64,000 bases of DNA from Gymnopus androsaceus JB14 (lineage: Eukaryota; Basidiomycota; Agaricomycetes; Agaricales; Omphalotaceae). The position numbers and the translations under genes are program-made. The stretch lies in the NCBI GenBank assembly GCA_009733575.1, contig ML769431.1:62001-126000 (forward strand). Reading direction: 5' to 3'. The notes beneath the pieces were generated by a model. The model was given only the letters and a program-made list of their open reading frames with translations. It searched no databases and was not told the DNA's origin. Shown here piece by piece: positions 9,930 to 20,673 of the stretch. The first letter of the stretch is position 1. Every line of letters begins with the position of its first letter.

Positions 9930-10887
9930 TCCTTATTCCGAGTTTATGTGTATGCTTACTAGGCATCATGTATGAGTACAACCGGGAGCCTGGAGAGATT
10001 ACTCGGTAAGCGTCTACTGTTCGTGTGTACATTTTATAAACTAACTCATGTCTTGCAGTGCGACAATAAGTCCCATCCTAAATCGTCTCGGCGTAAATAC
10101 TCTCCTTGGGCGTATGGCTCATCTGAGAGAGGACGAACGTTTCAAAACTATTAGCCCCGAAACGCTTGTACAGTATTATCCTAGCCCTGCGCCGCACCTA
10201 CAAGCCACCACTACTGCTGCTGCGACTGCTAAATCGGAAGCAGAAGGAGAAGTGTGGTTTGATTGGGCGTTTGTCGATTTTTGGAAATCCAATTATTGTA
10301 AGTGGTATCCAAGTGATATCAGTTTAAATAAGCTGTTGGTATGCTCACGTAGTACGCTTTGCACTAGATACCGTCCAACGAGGGCTTTCTACAGATCCAG
10401 ATCAGCTGGCTTCTACGTCTGGTGCGTTTTGCTCAAAGAACGCGTTCATCTCTGCGTACTAAATTTCCATGCAGGACCCAGCGCGGAGACAGCTATGCTG
10501 ATATCCTCCCTCCAAGACACGCTTCGTAGTCAGTCGCAGGAAATCAAAAATCTCCGTAACCAACTGCAACAACAAAAACCGACTCCTCCAGACAATAGCG
10601 CCGAGGTTCGTAGACTTATTCTGTTCAAGAAACAGGATGATGCTAAACTAATGCTCTTTTTGCTTTCCTAGATTGCTGCCCTCAAATCAGAACTAGACTC
10701 TCCTCGCGCTGCAGCTCAAGCCTCGGAAGAAAAGCAAAAAGAGACTGAGAAGGAACAGGAAGACTTGCTGGTACTTTTGGATGAAGTGACTGTGAATCGG
10801 AAGCGGGATAAAGCTAGACTGCGTGCAGCAGGGATGGAAGTATCTGAAGACGAGGCGGAGGACGAGGGTGATGAAGACGACGAGTGA
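9930..10887 (+). pseudogene. USO1: 3' fragment of USO1/p115 vesicle tethering protein gene
   Basis: Exons about 9930-10005, 10059-10297, 10368-10421, 10475-10605 and 10672-10887 join in one frame. They read LLGIMYEYNREPGEITR, then ISPILNRLGVNTLLGRM, LREDERFKTISPE, EVWFDWAFVDFWKSNYY, TVQRGLSTDPDQLAST, a coiled-coil segment (ISSLQDTLRSQSQEIKNLRN) and an acidic tail ending DEGDEDDE. This is the end of the armadillo head plus tail of USO1/p115, which tethers ER-derived vesicles at the Golgi. A full protein has roughly 600 more N-terminal residues; the sequence before 9930 is repeat-like and lacks them. Either a truncated duplicate or a gene cut by rearrangement. The retained splicing is intact, so decay is recent. 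Confidence 0.7.
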
Positions 10888-11344
10888 GTATTTAAATAAA
10901 TGAGATAAAAGCGGCGTTGTACTAAGGTGCAGCTGGTTCCATGTTAATGATGGATTTCCTGTTCTTTACTCTACGACGTGCGGTCTGCTAGCCAGTGTTC
11001 ACCCAAATATCAGAAAATGCTTATCTAGATTTCCGCATCCGATCCGAGCGCTCATTTTCAATGTCGATACTGTTGATGATGTTGTGATAGACAATATGGC
11101 GTCACTCGAGGAGAAGAAGAACAACAAGTAAATTCCGGGTTGTCCTGCTTGGTGGCGGTAAGCAAGGACAATCGGATGCATCCGCATCCAACAACGGGCC
11201 TTATATACGACAAACATAGGGGTCCGGTATCTACGGCGAGCTTCCGAGCTCGATGACTTCGACACAAAATCCAACAGATGAGCTGTCATGTGTTCCATTA
11301 TAAAAGTGCAGAAAGACTCGTTCCTCTTCTTCATCTTTCCCATC
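10888..11344. other. Intergenic, no gene seen
   Basis: Holds the 3' flank of the USO1 fragment and the 5' flank of the NACHT gene. A minus-strand open frame of about 120 codons at 10999-11370 has no recognisable motif and overlaps the NACHT start; I take it as chance. Confidence 0.4.
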
Positions 11345-14300
11345 ATGACTGCAGAGCCTGTTCCTCCCAATGTGTGAGTATCTTTTAGAATTGCTTTAAC
11401 TCAACAGCAATATAAAACAAAACCAATATAGATATTTTCCGAATGCCTCTAATTTTGAAATTCACAGTTCTCAGTTCATGAATGCGCAGAATATATATAT
11501 TAATGAAAGTTCAAGTAAGTTCAATATTAATTTGTTATGCATCTATTTTATTCTTAAAGACTCAAACTGATGATAATTTGTAGTCAAGCACAAACTCCGA
11601 GCAGAGCTGAAGCCTATCAATGGTGCTCATCTTAATCCAGACAAGATCTGCTTGAAGGGCACCAGGGTAGGAATTGTAGCTGATGTATTGGCATGGATTT
11701 ACAACCCAGATAATGAGGTTCCCAAAGCATTCTTCCTATGTGGAGAGGCTGGGACTGGCAAGTCAACTATAAGTCATACTATTGGGCAGCATGCAAAAGA
11801 CGCAAAATGTCTAGGGGCATTCTTTTGCTTTGACCACACTTTTGCTGCTGAGCGTACACCAAACAAAGCCTTGCAGACTATTGCTTATGACCTTAGCATC
11901 AGTTTGCCAGAATTTGGAAAGCACTTGATAGAGGTATTGGATGATGATCCATATATCTCAACAAGCATGAGTATTGAAGAGCAGTGGAATAAGCTCATTA
12001 TGGCACCTGCCAAATTTATCACTTCAAATAGGCCTGTGGTGATTATAATTGATGCACTTGATGAATGTGGGCCTAAAGAAGAGGGTGGGCCAAGAGACAT
12101 GTTACTGTCGTTGTTAATTAACAGTATCCGTGAACTTCCCAAAATCTTCCGTGTTTTTGTCACATCCAGAATGGAAGGTGATGTACATGCAGCTGTTGAT
12201 GAAGGTTTAGATGCAAAATCAGTTCAAGCTCAGTACATGAGCAATCTTCAACAGACACAGGAGGATACACACAAATATGTAGTTCATAGGATGATGACAA
12301 GGAAAGGTGCTCCAGGCATTCTCAATGAATCTCAGTGCCAAATTCTTGCAGAAAAAGCGCAGGGATTTTTTCAATGGGCTTACACAGCATGTGAAGCACT
12401 ACGTGGAAGGGGTAAAGCAGGGCTGACAGTTAAGAAACGCTTTGAACGTTGTATATCACTTTCTCCCGGCCATGGGCAAGATTTGCTGCCTCTTGATAAG
12501 TTATACAAATCGATTTTGGAAGATGTATTTGATAGTAATGATTCAGAGGCCATGTCTCAGTACAGAATGGTGATGGTACAAATATTGGCAGCCTTTGAAC
12601 CTCTTTCAAGTCAGTCATTGCAGAAAATACAATTATCCAGGTGTGGGTATCTTGGGGAAGATTATGATGATGAGGAACTTGATGCAGTTATTCATTTTTT
12701 GGGATCTCTGTTTACAGGCATAGATCAAAAAAATACTCCAATTAGACCAGTGCATACATCAGTCCATGATTTCCTTGTGGATGAGAAGCGAAGCAGAGAA
12801 TATGCAGTGAGATTAGAGGAGGGACACCTAATGTTAGCTGTTGGTACCCTCCAACTCATGATTACAGATCTTCATTTCAACATTTGTGATTTGGAAAGCT
12901 CATATTTTCTGAATTCCCAGGTTGAAAATCTGTCAGAGAAAATAAGAACAAATATATCACCCAGTCTTTCATATGCATGTACATTCTGGGGTAGCCACAT
13001 CATTAATGCCCGGTCATATAGTATATTGGCACCTCTATTGCGGAAATTTTTGAGAGAGGTCTTACTGTTTTGGATGGAGCTGCTGAGTATTCTGCGAAAA
13101 GTGAATGTGATTTCTGATACTGCAAGAGTTCTATTGGACTTCAATAATTCTGTGGTATGTATGCATGTTTTACTTCACGATGTGGAGTGTTAAATATGGT
13201 TACAATTTTTTTAATAGGAAACTATAGAGACTGATATACAAATCATTCTGAGAGAGATACAACAGTTTATACAGATTTTTGGGAAAATGATTGGGGAAGC
13301 CACCCCACATTTATATCTCTCTGGAGTAACTTTCACCCCAAAGGATTCAGTGATATTCCAGCAATTTACTTCTCAACTGGACAAATCATTGGTTACATGT
13401 AAGGGGCAGAAATATAGTTGGCCATCCCAACAGGCAGTACTAACTGGGCACAAATTATGGGTAAATTCAGTTACCTTTTCATCAGATGGCATGAGGATTA
13501 TATCAGGATCTTCTGACCATACAGTGCACATTTGGAATGCAGAGATTGGAATGATTATTGGAGAGTCACTGCAAGGGCACACAAGCTCGGTGAATTCAGT
13601 TGCCTTCTCACCAGATGACAAGAGAATTGTATCTGGATCTTCTGACTGCAAAGTGTGTATTTGGAATGCAGAGACTGGATTGATCATTGGAGAGCCACTG
13701 CAAGGGCACACAAGTTCTGTAAATTCAGTTGCCTTTTCCCCAGATGGCAAGAGGATTGTATCTGGATCTGCTGACCAGACAGTGCGCATTTGGAATGTAG
13801 AGACTGGAGAAATCATTGGAGAGTCACTGCAAAGACACACAGCGGGAGTTAATTCAGTTGCCTTCTCACCAGATGGAAAAAGGATTGTATCTGGATCTTT
13901 TGACCAGACGTTGTGCATTTGGAATGTAGAAACTGGAAAAATCATCGGAGAGTCACTGCAGGGACACACATCAGGAGTTAATTCAGTTGCCTTTTCACCA
14001 GATGGAAAGAGGATTGTATCTGGATCTGATGATCAGAAAGTGTGCATTTGGAATGCAGAGACTGGAATGATCATTGGAGACCCATTACAAGGGCACACAG
14101 ATTATGTTAGATCACTGGCCTTTTCACCAGATGCACAGAGGATTGTATCTAGATCTGATGATCAGACAGTGTGCATTTGGAATGCAGAAACTGGAAATAT
14201 CATTGGAGAGCCACTGCAAGGGCACATAGGTTATGTTAGATCAGTGGCCTTTTCACCAGATGGAAAGAGGATTGTATCTGGATCTGATGATCAGACAATG

Positions 14301-15387
14301 TGCATTTGGAATGCAGAGATTGGAAAGATCATTGGAGAGCCACTGCAAGGGCACACACATTATGTTAGATCAGTGGCATTTTCACCAGATGGAAAGAGGA
14401 TTGTATCTGGATCTGAAGATCAGACAGTGTGCATTTGGAATGTAGAGACTGGAATGATCATTGGAGATCCATTGCAAGGGCACACAGCAGGGATAAACCC
14501 AGTCGCTTTTTCACCAGATGGCAAGAGGATTGTTTCTGGGTCTTCTGATCAGACAGTGTGCATTTGGAATGCAGAGACTGGAATAATCATTGGAGAGCCA
14601 TTGAAAGGGCACATAGATAATGTTAGATCAGTGGCCATTTCACCAGATGGACAGAGGATTGTATCTGGATCTGGTGACCAGACAGTGTGCATTTGGAATG
14701 CTAAGACTGGAATGATCATGGGAGAGCCACTGCAAGGGCACACAGCAGGGATAAACTCAGTTGCTTTTTCACCAGATGGCAAGAGAATTGTTTCTGGGTC
14801 TTCTGATCAGACAGTGTGCATTTGGAATGCAGAGTCTGGAATTATCATTGGAGAGCCTCTGCATGGGCACAAAGACTATGTTAGATCTGTTGCCTTTTCA
14901 CCAGATGGGAAGAGGATTGTATCTGGATCTTCTGACCAGACAGTGTGCATCTGGAATGCTGAAACTCTGACCAATATTTTCAACAGTAAATTTGCTTTAT
15001 CACTCTGCCCTTGGCACCCTGAACATCATCTCACTCACACTCATTCATCATTGCAAAGAGTTCATATTAATTCTGATGGATGGCTTTGTGGTACTGATTC
15101 CTCCTTGCTGCTGTGGATTCCTCCGGAGTATAGGCCAGGACTTATGTTCCCTCACATGCAGATTTTGATTTCAAGATATCATTCAATCTCTCTTGATCTC
15201 AGCAATTTTGCTCATGGGAAGGACTGGGTGAAATGTTTAAGACCAAGGACTGTTCTTTTTAAGTATGCTCATGTTTGAATCACCAATCATGTTTTCTGAG
15301 TTTTCTTCTTCGATTCTTGATTCCTAATCTGCTGCTCATTTTGTTAGGGAAATGCTTTGGCAACAATATCATTACAAGTTGAATTGA
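11345..15387 (+). CDS. NACHT-WD40 NLR-like protein
   Basis: Exons 11345-11373, 11432-11514, 11584-13154, 13218-15262 and probably 15348-15387 (or stop at 15278) give about 1250 residues. A short Asn-rich N-terminal segment (residues about 11-37, FPNASNFEIHSSQF, NAQNIYINESS) precedes a NACHT NTPase with Walker A GEAGTGKST near residue 91 and Walker B VVIIIDALDECG near 188. A helical linker follows and then twelve WD40 repeats from about 636 to 1151. Such STAND proteins are fungal intracellular receptors; the WD40 part senses a partner and the NTPase oligomerises. Some control heterokaryon incompatibility (Podospora HET-D/E). No large N-terminal effector domain is present. The gene is AT-rich compared with neighbours and lies beside repeats, suggesting a mobile or fast-evolving locus. 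The partner is unknown. Confidence 0.85.
13440..14987 (+). repeat. Twelve tandem 129-bp WD40-coding repeats
   Basis: Twelve units of exactly 43 codons without indels. The consensus is L-Q-G-H-t-x-x-V-n-S-V-A-F-S-P-D-G-K-R-I-V-S-G-S-x-D-Q-T-V-C-I-W-N. Variation concentrates at unit positions 5-7 (TSS, TAG, TDY, IGY, THY, IDN, KDY), 9 (N or R) and 25 (S, A, F, D, E, G), the positions reported as hypervariable in fungal incompatibility NLRs. The DNA is nearly as similar as the protein, pointing to recent homogenisation by unequal exchange or conversion. Confidence 0.9.
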
Positions 15388-15792
15388 ATTTGTAAGTATA
15401 CTCTTGTTTCCCAATCATGTTTTCTTCTTCTGTGCTCCTTGTCCGTTGCTCTTTTTGCTAAGTATATGCATCGGTATAAATCACAAATCATTGGCAGATT
15501 TGGACATTTGATTTAGTGCCAAGTCATGAAGTAGTACACTATACAGTATACTTAGCATATCCAATTTTGAGTATGATGCACTTGAAGAACTCTCACAATT
15601 GATTCATCATTGACATGCATGGTAGGTATGGGATCATTTCCATGTAGATGAGTCTTGATTCTTATGTTTTGTCCTCACTGCTACTTATTGTTTGTCTCAC
15701 ATTCCTGCTATTTTTCCCATCACTTTTTTTTTTTTTTTTGATTCCATTACTTTCAAATACTGTTCTTTTCCATCATGTTTTACACATTTCTA

Positions 15793-16260
15793 GCATCCAG
15801 AAAAATACCCCTAGACTTTGGATGGCCTAGGGCAGCCTAGGCCACCCAAGATAACTTAAGGTCACCTAGGCTACTTGGGTTAGCATCAGCAAAATGTGTA
15901 GGATGTAGCCAGTTTGTGACAGAACTGTCCACAGTCTCCAGCGCTCCAGTGTACCAGGAACCAGATGCTCCAACAATTGCTGGACAGGGTGCTTACCAGC
16001 AAAACCTGGGTGAACTGGATAGCACTGGATAGTGCTATCCAGCACTCATAGCACTCATAGCACCCATAGCAAGGTCCCCATCCATCCAGAACTATGGGCT
16101 GCTATGGGCTGCTATGGATTGCTATAGAGCATGACATCTGTCAACAGGCAATATAATTTGGGAAGTCCATAGTAGCTCATAGCTACCCATAGCAATTCAT
16201 AGCAGTTCATAGTTCTATGGCTGCTATGGCTTGCTATAATAGCTATTGTTGTTCGCAGGT
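15793..16260. repeat. Palindromic-word islands (CCTAGG and CTATAGCA/CAGCACT types)
   Basis: 15793-15893 is packed with CCTAGG and CCCAAG words. After CAGCAAAACCTGGGTG at about 15992, 16010-16260 is built of ATAGCA, TGCTAT and CAGCACT words on both strands. The CAGCAAAACCTGGGTG start is the end sequence of the element family found at 45381, 56600 and 57430, so this is probably an old, degraded member. I see no gene from 15388 to 17160. Confidence 0.5.
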
Positions 16261-17635
16261 CCATAGATTAAGTTTGAACTTTTTTTATCTGGGCTGCAAA
16301 ATGAATGGGGGGCTATGCAAAATGAATGAAGGTTTATATTCTCTTTGGTCTGGGCCTTTGGTTTCCATAGTTTCCAATTCATTTGACCCAAACATTTTAC
16401 ACATTAGAAAAAAACTGACCTTACATGTAGTAGTTTGTCATGCACATTGTCATTTTGTCATTGATTCAAGTTGCATTTGTAGTCTACTTAGAGTTGAAAT
16501 ACCTCAATTTGACCAGCAGTTGCAGCACTGCCCAGTGTGAAAGCACCTCTTGGCAGTGCTGGAGAGCTCTGGACAGTGCTGGAAGTGCTGAGAAATTTAC
16601 AGGTGCTCTAGCCGCGCTGTGTCCCAAAATACATATTTTGCTGATACCATACAGTCAAGTATAGTATACATTGATTGTGTATGTGTGCGTACATTTCCGC
16701 TTGGCACGCATGCTTCATCATTGAACTGGTGAGAATTTTTGAGGCCTTGGAGAGGCTTTAAATCTTTTGAAAGCTCTAAAAATCGCAAAACGGTGAAATT
16801 GAAGGCCAGAAATAGCGGAAAATTTGAACCGAAAAATGGATTCGACATATTCCAAAGTGACCTGTGACCCTTGTGACATTTCATGACATTCGATGGCCCT
16901 GTGACCTGTGACTGTTGAATTGAATGAAATGGTACAGTACGTATGGTAACATTGTGTGTACTGTTACTCTACCTTGAGTACTACAATAGACTCTTTTTGG
17001 ACTTTAACTATCAGCTCAGGCTTGCTATAGTTCTTAGTAACTGTGATTATAGTTCCCACAGAATATAGGATTATTGGTTCTGTGCAGTTTTAGCCTTAGC
17101 CAAAAAATCAGCATATCAGTGTAAGTATTTGACTTTCATTTAGTGACAACTTCCCTTATCAACAATCTATGTAAGTTGGATTAAGAATTTCTGGATATAA
17201 ATACTAATGGATGCATTTGATTTCATTTTTTTAACTTTGTCATCACTCTGTTCTTCACTGGATTCTACATTGAAATCAATGAAAACAGGTTTATTAGTTG
17301 AAGTATTGGTGGGAGGATCAGTTGAGGGTTGGGGAGATTGTTGGGATCTGGTGTCCTCAGTACTGGCATCATCATCTATAATACTTGGTCTGAACATGGA
17401 CAACTATGGTGTTTAGCCTTGCTTACCTCTATTGCATTGTGATTTTTTGCTGCTTCAACCTCAAAATGTACTTAAGCTTTGTTGATTTTTTCAGCAGGGA
17501 AAGTGTTTATTTTCATTTACCAGGGTCTGGCATGTTGCAAGAAGTGGTGAAAAAGGTACAAGTAGGGGAATTTGCTTTTATACCAATGAAGATCAAACTA
17601 TACAGTATTAAAGAATATGGAAGCAAATGTGCATA

Positions 17636-18586
17636 CATCAGCAAAAATTTTCTTAGGACACCTAAGATGACCTATAGTGACCTTACAAGCCAACCCAAAA
17701 TGACTTAGGTGACTTGGGTAACTTAGGTTACCTAGGTTGCCCAGGAATTCGCCCAAATCCTAAGAAGCCAGGTTTCATCCTGAATATACTTGAGCACAAC
17801 CTGAATGCATCTTAGGTACATTAGGACACCTAGGTCTCTTGAGACACCTGGGATACCTGGGACACCTAGGGCTCCCAGGCTGCTAGAGACTTTCTGAGAT
17901 TTCCTGAGACTTCCTGAGGGTTCCTGAGGGTTCCTGAGTTGTCCTAAGGCAACCTGAGAAGCCTAGGAGGCCTGAGCAGCCTGAGGTTCTTCTAAACCTA
18001 GGCTTACAAAAAATGCTTTGATTTTATTTAAATACCAGTTCATAAAATAAGTGCCAAATAAGCGTCCACACATGTGTGGGCACCTGTAAACTGCATACAA
18101 TTAAAACTTGGTCAATGGGGTCAAATCAGTTTCATCAAGAATTAACAGTTGACTTCAAACATTTATTATACTTGAACCTAAGTTAAAATAACTTAAGTAT
18201 GGTGGTTCTAAGTGATAATTAAGACTAGTGAGACATTAATGAGTCTCAAGCAATGACTCTAAACAATAAAATATACAAGTTTAGCAAGATATTAAGATTT
18301 GAGTAATATAAGTGTAGAAATTGAGTGAAAACTGAGGTTCAAAGAGATAGTTGAATAGAAAAGAATTTGAATTATTTTTTAGGTTTTGTAACTCAATAAA
18401 AGTGACCCAGGCTGCCTCAGGATACCTCAGGAGCCCTCAGGAACCCTCAGGAACCCTAGGAACCCTAGGAAAAAGACCTAGACTTTGGACACCTGGGAGA
18501 CCTAAGATGCCTAGGAGTCCTAGGATACTTAGGTCTCTTCAGGGGTCTCCTTGGATGACCTGAGGTCCAGATTATTTTTGCTGATG
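17636..18586. mobile_element. Non-autonomous element with CATCAGCAAAAAT ends and CCTAGG-word interior
   Basis: Left end CATCAGCAAAAATT at 17636 and right end TTATTTTTGCTGATG at 18572-18586 are inverted copies of each other. Between them lie two clusters of CCTAGG, CCTGAGG, CCTCAGG and TTAGG words (17650-18000 and 18400-18560) around a plain AT-rich middle. There is no coding frame. The ends share CATCAGCA with the P450-locus elements, so it may be a diverged relative. Confidence 0.45.
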
Positions 18587-18987
18587 TTCCCAATGCACTA
18601 TTGCATGAGGTCACATGGTGCCAGGCCATGACACTGGATAAGATAAACCATGGCTAGTTCATGGTAAGTAGATGGTACTAGAATACTAATTGCAAAGGGG
18701 TTAGGACTGTGTGGTGGGGCTTTAACCTGTATGGATTGATAAATGCATGCAAAGACTACCACTGGAGAGTACAGCTGGTAATGTTGGAAATTCAAAAAAA
18801 TGTTTATAAGCACCCCTTGATCATGCAATTATGATGCCTATAATTGAAAGGTTGTGGCTAATTATGGTGGTTTACAAGCACCTTATCACTGGATTACGGG
18901 GGTTTATAATTGCCAATGTCTTGTACAGTCTCAGCCAAATTTTGAAAAATGACTGATTTTTGGTTGCATTTTCCATGATAACCACAT

Positions 18988-19228
18988 ATAAGCCCATCAG
19001 AAAAAACCTCCTAGACCTAGGCCACCCTGAAACAACCCTGAAAATAACCTGGGTGACTTAGGAAACCTAGGAAGCTTAGGTTTCTTGGGTCACTCAAGTT
19101 ATGTCAGGTTAACTAAGGTTTCCCCAGGACTCTTCAGGAATCAGGACACCTCAGGAAGGCTCAGGAAGACAAATTCCAAGGGTATCCTGAGGGTATATAA
19201 GGGGGGTGGAATTTTTTTTTCTGTGCTG
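18988..19228. repeat. Second CCTAGG/CCTCAGG word island
   Basis: Starts CATCAGAAAAAACCTCC and runs through repeated CCTAGG, CCTGAAA, TTAGG and CCTCAGG words to about 19200, then a T9 run and CTGTGCTGA. The left end resembles the CATCAGCA family and the right end is a poor inverted match. No gene. Confidence 0.4.
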
Positions 19229-19231
19229 ACT

Positions 19232-19375
19232 TGTTGGATACACGGGTACGGCGTCACTCGAGAAGAGCAGAGTCAACGATATATTCGTTGAGCTCGTAGT
19301 GGAGTCGGAGGCAACGGATGAGATCTACACACTACAGGAATATATATAGTAATATTATCATGCGAACACTCAACA
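19232..19375. mobile_element. Possible short solo LTR or LTR fragment
   Basis: 144 bp bounded by TGTTGG and CAACA (TGTTG/CAACA inverted ends), the usual LTR termini. The 5-bp flanks (TGACT and TAACC) do not match, so insertion is not proven, and it is not the LTR of the copia element at 9156. Confidence 0.25.
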
Positions 19376-19397
19376 TAACCTACCCCCAGTCAGGCAC

Positions 19398-19833
19398 TTA
19401 ATTTCTTGAGCCCCTTGGACATGATGTAAGAAATTTGGGCTCTCTGGTGATTACAAATGTAGTTCTTGCATTTGACAATGTCATAACTGTTTTCAGCTGA
19501 AGCTCTCTCAACTCAGCACCAGGAATGATAATCTTTCTAATTTCTGAATCTACTACATATTCAACACCAGGTGCACCATGAAAAATTGTGCTGAAATTGT
19601 CCAGAAGAAATAGTTTTGTCTTGAAGCTTGAATGCTTGATGTTCCCAACCAATATCTAGGCAGTCCTCTTCAAGCAAGACTTTCTTGTACATTGCAATGT
19701 ACATGTTGAGAATGCTGCAAGTCAACACTGGGTCATTGGAGTTGTGTTTAGATGGATCTAAGAGGAACTGGGTCCAATCATTGCCATTGGCTGGGTCTGA
19801 GCAGAAGCTGATGATTGCTACAAAAGTTGTCAC
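19398..19833 (-). pseudogene. Unidentified gene remnant in two frames
   Basis: Two overlapping minus-strand frames look like one protein broken by a frameshift near 19600: the first ends DCLDIGWEHQAFKLQDK and the second continues LLDNFSTIFHGAPGVEYVV and ELRELQLKTVMTLSNA. No start or recognised domain. It lies between a possible LTR and a terminal-inverted-repeat element, in keeping with decayed repeat-borne coding sequence. Confidence 0.3.
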
Positions 19834-19944
19834 TGGAATTATTGGATTTGGACCTAGGGATCTGGGTTGACTGAAAACTGGATCAAGTTAGGTTTCAGTT
19901 TAGGGCATAAAGACTTGCAGAACATACCACTATCCGTGGATTCC

Positions 19945-20664
19945 GGATAATTCTACTGAACAACCCCCTTGCTAGCAACAACCCTCCCAAAAAAGGAAAT
20001 TTTTGCAAAAGCTAGTTTGGCAACCCCATCACACTTTTGTCACACATGTTTGGGTGTGATTTTTTTCAATTCTTTTTTGATTCTTTTGTGTGTGTTTTTA
20101 AAATAAAAAAAAGTTAGCTACCACCTTTGAATGCCTCACCTGACTCAAGTTATTACACAAACTAAGCTGCTCAGATTCCCAAATAGGGCTGATGGCAGTA
20201 TCTGAAATATAAAGACTTTGGGCAATGCTTAAGGCTGAATTAAACTCAGATTTAGCAGCTCAAACACTAAAATATCCCAAATGTTACCCATTGCACATTG
20301 GTATCTAAATTTAAGATATTTAATATCATCAGCCATAAATTGCCATATCTGTATGACTAAATATGACAGATGGTAAGCTGCAAGCTGTAACTACAGAAAG
20401 GACCTTAGATTGTTGTATGGGATGGTCATGGTTATCTATAAGAATGTACTGTAATGCTGTACTTTACAGTTATGGTGCAGATCCCTAAAGGCTACAATAA
20501 TTGGAATACTGCACCAAGAGCAAATCTCTGACCTTCACAAAAAATTGATTTCTGAGGCAAAGTTATATGTTGTGACCTCAATGTGACCATGTGTGACCAT
20601 ATGTGACCTCAACTGGGTTTTTAAATAAGACTTGAGCCAAGGGGGTTGTTCAGTAGAATTTTCT
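19945..20664. mobile_element. Terminal-inverted-repeat element, MULE-like, 9-bp target duplication
   Basis: Ends AATTCTACTGAACAACCCCC and its inverse (..GGGGGTTGTTCAGTAGAATT) bound 720 bp without coding capacity. GTGGATTCC occurs directly on both sides (19936-19944 and 20665-20673), a 9-bp target site duplication, the size typical of Mutator-like elements. The subterminal sequence (AACTGGGTT...TAAATAAG before the right end) is shared with the element at 43739. Confidence 0.75.
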
Positions 20665-20673
20665 GTGGATTCC

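Noticed and set aside
10999..11370. 123-codon minus-strand frame before the NACHT gene
   Set aside because: It overlaps the NACHT first exon, lacks motifs and has a run of unlikely composition.
13373..14782. Minus-strand frames through the WD40 array
   Set aside because: They are antisense shadows of a repeated coding sequence and repeat with the same period.
13440..14987. CRISPR-like array
   Set aside because: The regular 129-bp spacing is due to WD40-coding repeats in one open frame of a eukaryotic gene.
19232..19375. Solo LTR of the copia element at 9156
   Set aside because: Only the TGTTGG start is shared; the bodies and ends differ, so at most it is from another element.
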